Positions 13,950-20,847 of a DNA stretch of 25,944 nt are shown here, one piece after another. Location of the stretch: assembly GCA_937934355.1 (NCBI GenBank), contig CALGZY010000148.1, forward strand, positions 1-25,944, given 5' to 3'. The translations under genes were made by a program, and so were the position numbers. Positions within the stretch are counted from its first letter, which is position 1. Each line of letters starts with the position of its first letter. The DNA comes from an uncultured Collinsella sp. (GTDB taxonomy: Bacteria > Actinomycetota > Coriobacteriia > Coriobacteriales > Coriobacteriaceae). The notes under the pieces are model-generated. The model made no database searches, was not told the origin of the DNA, and saw only the letters and a list, made by a program, of their open reading frames with translations.

Positions 13950-14860
13950 TAAAAGCGGTTGCCGCGGAAGCCGCCGCCGTTGCGGCCGCCACGATCGCCA
14001 CCGCGACCGCCGCGGTCGTTACCGCGGTTGCCGCCGAAGCCGCCACGGTTGCCACCGCGATCGCCATAGCCACCACGGTTGCCGCCAAAGCCGCCGCGAC
14101 CGCCACGGTCGCCGCCACGGTCACCAAAGCCGCCACGGCCGCCGCGATCGCCACCGCGACCGCCACGGTCGCCGCCACGGCCACCGCGGTCACCAAAGCC
14201 GCCACGGCCGCCTCGATCGCCACCGCGACCGCCACGGTCGTCACGGCCGCCGCGAGGACCGCGGTCCTCGTCCAGGCCCATGGCGACAAGCGGAGCGATA
14301 ACCTTATCGAGAGCGGCCATCAGCTCGGTGGCCTCCTCGTAAGAAAGCTCGGGCAGGAGCTTCTCCTTCTTGTTGGCAAGCTCGACCAGGCCCTCAGCGG
14401 CATCCTCGGCAGCGAAGACGACGATCTTGCGCATATCGCCCTCGGCGTCGTCGATGCGGCCGACCAGATCGGCGGCCTCGGCCTCGGCCATCAGGCCATC
14501 GAGCTCACGGAGGCGCATGCCCAGCAGGTCGGACATTTCCTTCTGCTCCATCTTGGGCTTGAGGTCAAGAAGCTTGATGGCGCGCTCGATGTTCGCCATG
14601 CGCTCGGCCTTGGCCTCCTCCTCCTTAGAAATAGCAAAGCGACGGCTACGCAGCAGGCGGGCGGCCTTCTGCATCTTGTCCATCAGCTCTTCGTCATCGT
14701 AATCAACGGCGGCCTCGACAACCTCGGCCTCCTCCTCGGCGGAAACCTCGTCAGCAGCCTCAACCTCGGCAGCTTCGGTCTCCACGGTCTCGACTGCCTC
14801 GACCTCGGCAGTCATGGTCTCGTTCTCGGTCTCGTTCATGATCTCTTCGTTCTCGGACAT
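13949..14860 (-). CDS. Acidic protein with central helical domain and C-terminal RGG-box repeats
   Basis: 303 residues in three zones. Residues 1-60 are highly acidic (Glu/Val/Ala repeats). Residues about 60-195 are helical and charged; KPKMEQKEMSDLLGMRLRELDGLMAEAE looks by eye like a winged-helix or MarR-like helix-turn-helix, but I cannot confirm it. Residues about 200-303 are nearly pure Arg, Gly, Asp, Phe and Asn with about 20 RGG triplets (DRGGRGG, GFGDRGG, GGNRGG). RGG boxes bind RNA and occur at the ends of DEAD-box helicases and RNA-binding proteins; here no helicase domain is attached. An RNA-binding or condensate-forming role is inference. The start has AAGGAG upstream. The leader has a GCCCC/GGGGC hairpin (14882-14911). 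The DNA of the RGG zone is itself repetitive. Confidence 0.8.
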   Translation of the reverse strand: MSENEEIMNETENETMTAEVEAVETVETEAAEVEAADEVSAEEEAEVVEAAVDYDDEELMDKMQKAARLLRSRRFAISKEEEAKAERMANIERAIKLLDLKPKMEQKEMSDLLGMRLRELDGLMAEAEAADLVGRIDDAEGDMRKIVVFAAEDAAEGLVELANKKEKLLPELSYEEATELMAALDKVIAPLVAMGLDEDRGPRGGRDDRGGRGGDRGGRGGFGDRGGRGGDRGGRGGDRGGRGGFGDRGGDRGGRGGFGGNRGGYGDRGGNRGGFGGNRGNDRGGRGGDRGGRNGGGFRGNRF

Positions 14861-15012
14861 GAGACTCCTTCTTGGCCCTCTCGGGCATCATCGCCCCATT
14901 CGCGGGGCCCGTCGCGCACTCTTTGCGCTTTAAACATTCATGCCTCTCGGCAAAACGTCCATTAGTTTATGGTGTCGCCATCTAATCTAGCTGCAGAATC
15001 TATGTGCACACA

Positions 15013-16428
15013 TTAATGCGACATGTGTGACTCGCGACGAGCGTACACCAGCGACGCCACAAACCCGACCACGGCAATCACGGCCGCCACGCGCACGGCA
15101 GTTGCAAATCCAATCGCCTGGGCAACGTCGGTCGCAGCGCCAGCCGCGCCGGCAGTCGCTGCAGAACTCGAGAGCAGGCCGATAAACAGGGACGGGCCAA
15201 ACGATGCGGCAATCATGTTCCACGTGTTAAGCAATGCCGTTCCGTGAGGATGTTCAGCGGCAGGCAGCGTCTCCAATCCGGCCGTTTGCGAGGGGCTCAG
15301 CACCAAACCGACTCCGGCATACACCACAACGGTCAGCGCCACAACGACGCCGATGTTCATACTCGCCGCCGTCATCGAGATGGCAGTCTGCCCCACGGCA
15401 ATCAGGGCAAAGCCGACCGGCAGCAGCGGCCATGCGCCACGGGCGTCCATCACGCGTCCGCCCACAATCGAGGTCACGGCGTTACAGGCAATCGCCGGCA
15501 AAATGAGCAAGCCCGCAACAAGTGCGGTCATGCCGTATGCGCCCTCAAAATAGAGCGGCAACAAATCGCTCATCGAGAACGTCGTCATCATCGACACCAC
15601 CACAAGCAGGCACGCAGGCCAAAAACGAACGCTCGCCATGGGACGCACGTTAAGCACCGGATGCTCGAGTTTGAGCTGGCGGGCCGCAAACAGGCCGAGC
15701 AGCACAATGGCGGCGATAAGCGTCACGATGCCGGCAATCAGATTGGTCGAGAACTCGCCTACGGAATACACAAATGCCGTAATGCCGGCGGCGAGCAAAA
15801 CAACCGACAGAATATCAAGCGTGGTGTTCGAGCGCTCTCCGACATTCTGAACAAGCTTTACGCCCGCCGCAGCGACCACAATGCCGGCCACCAGCGGCAC
15901 TACGAACACCGCCCTCCAGCCAAACAACGTGCACATAAGACCGCTGATCACAGGTCCAAACGCCGGCCCTAGCGTAATGCAGGCACCACCCAGGCTCAGA
16001 TACAGACCGAGCTTCTCGCGCGGGGCGCAAGACAGCACCACGTTCATCATGAGCGGAAACAAGATGCCCGATCCCGCAGCCTGTAAAATACGACTTGGCA
16101 GCAAAACGCTAAACGACGGAGCGATCAGACACAGGACTTCGCCGGCGACCATACATCCGCATGCGAAAAACAACAGCTTGCGCGTCGAGAAACGGCCGGA
16201 CAGGAAGGCCATGATGGCCGTAAAGATCGACGTCACAATCATGTAGCCCGAGACGAGCCACTGCGCCGTGGTGGCACTCACCGAAAAGGCCGCCATAATG
16301 TCGTGCAACGCCACGTTAATGATGTTCTCGTTAAACGCGGCAACAAAGGCCGCAATATACATAACGACGAGAAGCGCCGCAGTGGCCGATGGCGTTACTT
16401 GAACTTGTTGCTGAGATTTGCTCCCCAT
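15013..16428 (-). CDS. MFS multidrug exporter, DHA2/EmrB-QacA type
   Basis: 471 residues with about 14 hydrophobic helices, typical of the 14-helix drug:H+ antiporters. The first helix is followed by FNENIINVALHDIMAAFSVSATTAQWLVSGYMI (family motif D1, where N-VALP-I is usual) and by LSGRFSTRKLLFFACG (motif A). LGPAFGPVISGLMCTLFGWRAVF is motif C of drug antiporters. The substrate is unknown. The start is the ATG at 16428 behind GAGGAAGG; the frame continues upstream without a credible start. TACAAT on the minus strand (16556-16561) is a possible -10 box, giving a leader of about 115 nt. The gene is divergent from the deformylase gene, and a MarR/TetR regulator is not adjacent. Confidence 0.88.
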   Translation of the reverse strand: MGSKSQQQVQVTPSATAALLVVMYIAAFVAAFNENIINVALHDIMAAFSVSATTAQWLVSGYMIVTSIFTAIMAFLSGRFSTRKLLFFACGCMVAGEVLCLIAPSFSVLLPSRILQAAGSGILFPLMMNVVLSCAPREKLGLYLSLGGACITLGPAFGPVISGLMCTLFGWRAVFVVPLVAGIVVAAAGVKLVQNVGERSNTTLDILSVVLLAAGITAFVYSVGEFSTNLIAGIVTLIAAIVLLGLFAARQLKLEHPVLNVRPMASVRFWPACLLVVVSMMTTFSMSDLLPLYFEGAYGMTALVAGLLILPAIACNAVTSIVGGRVMDARGAWPLLPVGFALIAVGQTAISMTAASMNIGVVVALTVVVYAGVGLVLSPSQTAGLETLPAAEHPHGTALLNTWNMIAASFGPSLFIGLLSSSAATAGAAGAATDVAQAIGFATAVRVAAVIAVVGFVASLVYARRESHMSH

Positions 16429-16633
16429 GCATTTCCTTCCTCTTGGAACGACAGTTGCATCGCCCCAGAGGAACAGTCCAGGGCGAAAAATGAGCCCTAG
16501 ACTTACGCCAGACGCCGTACACGACGAGTCTGACAACATGGTCCAACGTCGAAAGATTGTAACGCGGACGCACAGCTTTCCTTCCGCGCTATTATTAAAA
16601 GTCCACGAAAGCATGAGACATGAGGAGCCCGCC

Positions 16634-17044
16634 ATGATTAAGCCCATCATGAAATCCGAGTTCTTTTTGCGCCTGCCTTCCGAAGACGCGGGACCCGACG
16701 ATGCCGCGACCGGGCAGGACCTCCTGGATACACTCCACGAGCATGAGCACGAGTGCGTGGGCCTCGCCGCCAACATGATTGGCGTGCGCAAACGCGTCAT
16801 CTGCGTAAAGGACGGCAACAGGACACTCCTGATGTACAACCCTCAAATTCTTGAGCAGGTCAATGCCTATCAGACGAGCGAAGGATGTCTCTCGCTAATC
16901 GGCGAGCGTCCCTGTACCCGCTATCGCCGCATTAAGGTGGAGTATTTGGACGAGAACTTCGTCCACCGCATCAAAAACTTCTCGGGCTACACCGCCGAGA
17001 TCATCCAGCACGAAATCGACCACTGCAACGGGATTGTTATTTAG
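16634..17044 (+). CDS. Peptide deformylase-like protein, short form
   Basis: 136 residues, compared with about 150-190 for housekeeping deformylases. The three deformylase motifs are present in order: CVGLAANMIGV (motif I, about 38-48), SEGCLSL (motif II, EGCLS with the metal Cys, about 80) and IIQHEIDHCNGIVI (motif III, HExDH, about 122-136). Motif I normally reads GxGLAAxQ; the Gln that contacts the substrate carbonyl is Met here. Metal ligands and the catalytic Glu are intact, so activity is possible. The start at 16634 is chosen for GAGGAG 7 nt upstream; an ATG eight codons earlier is less likely. It is a distant paralogue of the gene at 24371-24790. The 205-base divergent gap before it holds only promoter-like AT stretches. 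Confidence 0.85.
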   Translation: MIKPIMKSEFFLRLPSEDAGPDDAATGQDLLDTLHEHEHECVGLAANMIGVRKRVICVKDGNRTLLMYNPQILEQVNAYQTSEGCLSLIGERPCTRYRRIKVEYLDENFVHRIKNFSGYTAEIIQHEIDHCNGIVI

Positions 17045-17059
17045 TTCCGCCGATTCAAG

Positions 17060-17095
17060 AAAGCTCCCTGCAGCAAAACAACTGCAGGGAGCTTT
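17060..17095 (+). terminator. Bidirectional intrinsic terminator
   Basis: AAAGCTCCCTGCAG and CTGCAGGGAGCTTT form a perfect 14-bp stem with an 8-nt loop, followed by T on both strands. It lies between the converging deformylase and aminotransferase genes and can end both transcripts. Confidence 0.92.
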
Positions 17096-17118
17096 TCATA
17101 GTGCGGAGTTTCTATCCC

Positions 17119-18639
17119 CTACGATTGGCGGTAATGGTCAAAGAAGTCGGCGAGGTCTTCGAGGGACTCTTTGAGTACTTCCATGCGCGGCAGGTACACG
17201 ATACGGAAGTGGTCGGGCTCAGCCCAGTTGAAGCCGCCGCCGCGCGTAATCAGGATCTTCTTCTCGTGCAGCAGGTCAAGGGCGAATTGCTCGTCATCGG
17301 TGATGTTGAACTTCTTCACATCCATCTTGGGGAAGATGTAGAACGCCGCACGCGGCTTAACCACCGAGATGCCGTCAATCTTGCTGAGTGCCTCATACAC
17401 AAAGTTGCGCTGCTCGTAGACACGGCCGCCGGGACGGATGTAGTCGTTAACGGACTGATGGCCACCGAGTGCCGTCTGAACGATCGACTGAGCCGGCACG
17501 TTGGAGCACAGGCGCATGTTGGAGAGCATGTTGATGCCCATGATGAAGTCGCTCATGCAGCGCTGGTTGCCCGAAAGCACCATCCAGCCAATACGATAGC
17601 CCGCGATCATGTGCGACTTGGAAAGGCCGCTAAAGGTAACGCAGGGCAGGTCGGGAGCGAGCGAGGCAATCGAGACGTGCTCGTAGCCGTCCATGCACAG
17701 GCGGTCGTAGATCTCATCGGCAAAGATCATCAGCTGATGCCTGCGTGCAATCTCGACGATGCCCTCGAGCACCTCGCGCGGATAGACGGAACCCGTGGGG
17801 TTGTTGGGGTTGATGATGACGAGAGCTTTGGTCGCGCTCGTAATCTTGGACTCCATATCCTCCAAGTCGGGATACCAATCCGCCTGCTCATCACACAGAT
17901 AATGTACGGGATGACCGCCGGCAAGGGTTGCGCACGCCGTCCAGAGCGGATAGTCGGGGCTGGGGATCAGAATCTCGTCGCCGTTGTCGAGCAGCGCGTT
18001 CATCGAAAGCTGAATGAGCTCGGACACGCCGTTGCCCGTGTAGATATGCTCCATCTGAACGTTGGGCAGGCCCTTGATCTGCGAATACTGCATGATTGCC
18101 TTGCGCGCGGAGAACAGGCCACGCGAGTTGGAATAGCCTTCGCAGTCGGGCAGCTGCTGGCGCATGTCCTTGATGACCTCATCGGGCGTGCGGAAACCGA
18201 AGGGCGCCGGGTTGCCGATATTGAGCTTGAGGATGCGCTCACCCTCGTCCTCCATACGGGCGGCCTCGTCGACGACGGGACCGCGCACGTCATACAGGAC
18301 GTTATCGAGCTTGGTGGATTTAGAAAAAGTACGCATGGTGGTGCTCCTTGCAATTTGAGCTGAGGGATGGGGTTCGGGTTTGGAATCGTTGCGGGGTGAT
18401 GATGCCTCGCCTTGATCGGCGTCACCGGTAAGCAGCCAGGTAACATCGACCTCCAAAATACGGGCGAGCAGCTCAGCCACATCGCGCCGCGGGATCGTCT
18501 TGCCGCTCACATATTGGCTCATCTGACTCTTGCCGAGTTTTTTGCCGAGCATCTCCGATGCGCGGATTACGTCCGACTGGCGAACGTCGCGATCGGACAT
18601 AGTCTGTCGCAGGCGATCGCTAAACGTCTCTTGGGCCAC
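17119..18639 (-). CDS. XRE-type DNA-binding domain fused to class I (alanine-type) aminotransferase
   Basis: 506 residues from a GTG at 18639 with AAGGAGG just upstream. Residues about 5-75 form an XRE/Cro helix-turn-helix (LRQTMSDRDVRQSDVIRASE, then LGKSQMSQYVSGKTIPRRD). A Pro/Ser-rich linker (75-101) joins it to a complete fold-type I PLP enzyme starting at Met102. Enzyme motifs: LNIGNPAPFGF, NPNNPTG (Asn about 279), FADEIYDRL (Asp about 308, Tyr about 311), SGLSKSHMIAGYRIGW (Schiff-base Lys about 341, Arg about 349). It resembles AlaA (alanine-pyruvate/glutamate transaminase). A second strong ribosome binding site lies before Met102, so a 405-residue enzyme alone may also be made. The promoter carries TTGAAC operators, suggesting autoregulation. 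MocR/GabR proteins are an analogous but GntR-based fusion. Confidence 0.9.
   Translation of the reverse strand: MAQETFSDRLRQTMSDRDVRQSDVIRASEMLGKKLGKSQMSQYVSGKTIPRRDVAELLARILEVDVTWLLTGDADQGEASSPRNDSKPEPHPSAQIARSTTMRTFSKSTKLDNVLYDVRGPVVDEAARMEDEGERILKLNIGNPAPFGFRTPDEVIKDMRQQLPDCEGYSNSRGLFSARKAIMQYSQIKGLPNVQMEHIYTGNGVSELIQLSMNALLDNGDEILIPSPDYPLWTACATLAGGHPVHYLCDEQADWYPDLEDMESKITSATKALVIINPNNPTGSVYPREVLEGIVEIARRHQLMIFADEIYDRLCMDGYEHVSIASLAPDLPCVTFSGLSKSHMIAGYRIGWMVLSGNQRCMSDFIMGINMLSNMRLCSNVPAQSIVQTALGGHQSVNDYIRPGGRVYEQRNFVYEALSKIDGISVVKPRAAFYIFPKMDVKKFNITDDEQFALDLLHEKKILITRGGGFNWAEPDHFRIVYLPRMEVLKESLEDLADFFDHYRQS
18334..18349 (-). promoter_or_regulatory. Internal ribosome binding site and start inside the XRE-aminotransferase gene
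   Basis: On the minus strand, AAGGAG (18344-18349) is followed after 7 bases by ATG (18336-18334) in the same frame. Translation from here gives MRTFSKSTKLDNVLYDVRG, which is the usual N-terminus of stand-alone AlaA-like enzymes. Confidence 0.6.
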
Positions 18640-18658
18640 TAGAACCTCCTTGCTGGCA

Positions 18659-18742
18659 AAGTTCAATTTATAGAACACGAATTGAACCAAGGTTCAATTT
18701 AGGCAGCAGTATAACGCGGTACCTCATTCGAAAGTTCAATTT
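18659..18742 (-). promoter_or_regulatory. TTGAAC operator cluster and promoter of the XRE-aminotransferase gene
   Basis: Four copies of AATTGAAC are present: single sites at 18659-18669 and 18732-18742 (AAATTGAACTT), and a dyad at 18680-18699, in which AATTGAACC and GGTTCAATT flank two bases. -10 candidates on the minus strand are TATACT (18708-18713) and TATAAA (about 18667-18672). The dyad and single sites would overlap a promoter at either place. The obvious candidate binder is the gene's own XRE domain. Confidence 0.65.
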
Positions 18743-18801
18743 CATAAGAAAATGCACCAGACTCTGAGATTTGCCCAAAGCGGACAATAACATGCACGCG
18801 T

Positions 18802-19659
18802 TTAGAGGTATTCAAGGAATCGAGCAGCGGCAAGCGAAACGTCGGCCGTTCGATATATGGCGTTGATCTGCCGATGAGGATGTCCCTCGAGTGGGCGCAC
18901 GGCAACATCGAACTGACAGCGGCGCAAGATGAGCGCGGGAAGAATGCTCACGCCCAAGCCGTCCTCGACCATAGCCATAATCGCATAGTCATCCCAAGTC
19001 GACAGTTTTGAGCGCACTGTCAGTCCCGCCCGACGAAACAGCGGCGTAATCTCGTCATCGGTGCCGCGTTCTAGCAGAATAAACTGCTCGTTGGCTAAAT
19101 CGGCAAGAGAGACGACCTCCGCCGTGGCAAGCAAAGAGTCTGCCGGCACTACCGCCATTAACTCGTCGCGCACCAAAGACCGCGATGTCATGCCGTTTTC
19201 TCGTGGCTCACGCGGGATAAAGCCCAGATCGCAGCGCCCTTCCGCCACCCATTGTTCAATCTCTGAGTAATCACCCATCAGTAGCTCGTAATCGACATCC
19301 GGGTAATCGGCGCGAAAACGCGCAATCACCGGCGGCAGCACGTGGGTCGCCACACTCGAAAACGTACCGATGCAGATTTTGCCGCGCATGAGCCCACGCA
19401 TCTCATCCACCCGTCGCTGCAAACGAACAAATTCCTCGCATAACGTCTCGACCGCCGGCATAACTTGCCGCCCGTCGGCAGAAAGAGCCACGCCCTCGCG
19501 ACTGCGGTCGAGCACCTTAAAACCCCAGTCGGCTTCAAGATCGGCCACCATACGGCTCACGCTCGACTGCGAATAGCTCAGGCGCTCGGCAGCACGCGTA
19601 AAGCTTCCGGCGCGCACCGTCTCCAGCAGCACCTGCATCTTTTGAATATTCGTTTCCAC
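18802..19659 (-). CDS. LysR-type transcriptional regulator
   Basis: 285 residues. N-terminal winged helix-turn-helix (about 1-60: MQVLLETVRAGSFTRAAERLSYSQSSVSRMVADLEADWGFKVLDRSREGVALSADG), a linker helix with ELCEEF-type spacing, and a periplasmic-binding-protein-like effector domain (about 88-285: KICIGTFSSVATHVLPPVIARFRADYPDVDYELL, then GRCDLGFIPREP and DDYAIMAMVEDGLGVSILPALIL). The GTG at 19659 is chosen because GGAGGGG precedes it; the ATG seven codons upstream has no such site. It is divergent from the EamA exporter gene with a LysR-type box between them, so the exporter is the likely target. The effector is unknown. Confidence 0.9.
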   Translation of the reverse strand: METNIQKMQVLLETVRAGSFTRAAERLSYSQSSVSRMVADLEADWGFKVLDRSREGVALSADGRQVMPAVETLCEEFVRLQRRVDEMRGLMRGKICIGTFSSVATHVLPPVIARFRADYPDVDYELLMGDYSEIEQWVAEGRCDLGFIPREPRENGMTSRSLVRDELMAVVPADSLLATAEVVSLADLANEQFILLERGTDDEITPLFRRAGLTVRSKLSTWDDYAIMAMVEDGLGVSILPALILRRCQFDVAVRPLEGHPHRQINAIYRTADVSLAAARFLEYL

Positions 19660-19732
19660 GGCACCCCTCCACCTTTGCATGAGTTTTTGTCATGTTATCT
19701 ATGCATTATATTCGCTTTTCTTCTAAAGCCAG

Positions 19733-19747
19733 TTCACCCATAGTGAA
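19733..19747. promoter_or_regulatory. LysR-type box between the regulator and EamA gene
   Basis: TTCAC-CCATA-GTGAA is a 15-bp dyad containing the T-N11-A pattern typical of LysR-family binding sites. It lies about 30 bases before the EamA start, in the divergent gap. Confidence 0.5.
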
Positions 19748-19777
19748 GATGTTCAGATATAGAGGGGATGTCAGCGC

Positions 19778-20689
19778 ATGAACAACGGGCTGTTTACGTA
19801 CTTAGCAGCATTGCTGTTGTTTGGTTCCAACGGCATCATCGCCGCTGCCATCGCGCTGCCGAGCTCCGATATCGTGCTACTACGCACGTTTTTGGGCGCA
19901 CTCTCGCTTGTCACCATTCTCGCCATCACCCAACGCCATACGTTGCAGGCGCCATCTCGCCCCCGCGAAGCCGCAGCCCTCCTCCTCTCGGGAGCCGCGC
20001 TGGGCGCCAGCTGGATTTTTCTGTTCCGCGCCTACCAGACGATCGGCGTCGGCGTATCCTCGCTGCTGTACTACTGCGGCCCCATCATCGTTATGGCCCT
20101 CTCCCCGCTCATCTTTGGCGAAAAGCTGACCGGCGGCAAAATCGCCGGCTTTATCGCCGTTGCTTGCGGTGCTTTTCTCATTGCAGCGCAAGGTCTAGGC
20201 GGCAATATGCCCATTGCTGGTATCTCCTGCGGAATCGCCTCGGCATTTTGCTATGCATTGATGGTCATCGCTAGCAAGGGTGCGCCACACATCGAAGGCC
20301 TCGAAAACTCCACGCTCCAGGTGAGCGCCGCCTTTGTGACCGCGCTGGTCCTCACGCTCATCACGCAGGGCGCCCCCTCATTCCTGTCCGCCGGCGTCGC
20401 CGCTGGTATTGATTGGCGCGCCGTCGTCATGCTCGGCGTCGTCAACACCGGCATCGGTTGCCTACTCTACTTTAGTGCCGTCGCCAAGCTGCCCGTCCAG
20501 ACTGTCGCGGTTGTCGGCTACCTCGAGCCGCTTTCGGCCGTCGTGTTCTCCGCCGTCCTTTTAGGCGAAGCCATAACACCAGTCCGCCTGATGGGCGCCG
20601 CACTTATCGTCGGCGGCGCAATTTTTTGCGAACTCGTCGGCAAACGCACAAACGCCAAAGCCGGCATCGCCCAGACAGCACGTGCTTAA
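19778..20689 (+). CDS. EamA/RhaT-family (DMT) transporter
   Basis: 303 residues with ten hydrophobic helices arranged as two EamA repeats (about 5-135 and 145-290). Family features include LLLFGSNGIIAAAIALPSSDIVLLRTFLGA in the first helices, SLLYYCGPIIVMALSPLIFGEKLTGGKIAGFIAVACGAFLI closing repeat 1, and VAVVGYLEPLSAVVFSAVLLGEAITPVRLMGAALIVGGAIF closing repeat 2. It most likely exports a small metabolite or amino acid; the substrate is unknown. An AGGGG site lies upstream, at a rather long spacing. Regulation by the divergent LysR protein is inferred. Confidence 0.88.
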   Translation: MNNGLFTYLAALLLFGSNGIIAAAIALPSSDIVLLRTFLGALSLVTILAITQRHTLQAPSRPREAAALLLSGAALGASWIFLFRAYQTIGVGVSSLLYYCGPIIVMALSPLIFGEKLTGGKIAGFIAVACGAFLIAAQGLGGNMPIAGISCGIASAFCYALMVIASKGAPHIEGLENSTLQVSAAFVTALVLTLITQGAPSFLSAGVAAGIDWRAVVMLGVVNTGIGCLLYFSAVAKLPVQTVAVVGYLEPLSAVVFSAVLLGEAITPVRLMGAALIVGGAIFCELVGKRTNAKAGIAQTARA

Positions 20690-20723
20690 AAGCCCCTGTT
20701 TTGAAATGCTACCTGTGTACATA

Positions 20724-20747
20724 AATAATCCCCAGCTGGGGATTATT
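20724..20747. terminator. Perfect 24-bp palindrome after the EamA gene
   Basis: AATAATCCCC and GGGGATTATT surround AGCT, a perfect self-complementary block 35 bases past the EamA stop. It folds as a 10-bp stem with a tight AGCT loop and is followed by GTCTAAAATA, so it is a weak intrinsic terminator. A protein-binding site for kup regulation is an alternative. Confidence 0.5.
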
Positions 20748-20802
20748 GTCTAAAATAACCCGATGTGCCAAACTGCTCTTGTATGTATAAAGACGGCATA
20801 AA

Positions 20803-20827
20803 GGTTATCTGTCCTAGACAGATAACC
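20803..20827. promoter_or_regulatory. Perfect 11-bp dyad just upstream of kup
   Basis: GGTTATCTGTC and GACAGATAACC flank CTA. The dyad ends 21 bases before the preferred GTG start and about 12 bases downstream of a TATAAA box (20786-20791). It could be an operator or an mRNA hairpin near the 5' end. Confidence 0.55.
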
Positions 20828-20847
20828 GGATGTCTAAGGGAGTCCAC

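Noticed and set aside
13960..14270. Short tandem repeats that resemble a repeat array
   Set aside because: They are codons for the RGG box with no unique spacers, so this is not a CRISPR array.
13885..14289. Ala/Val-rich 134-residue frame on the minus strand
   Set aside because: It is a different frame of the GC-rich RGG repeat region and copy C; low complexity and no ribosome binding site.
20690..20847. Possible c-di-AMP riboswitch before kup
   Set aside because: The leader is too short and lacks the conserved core; only simple palindromes are present.
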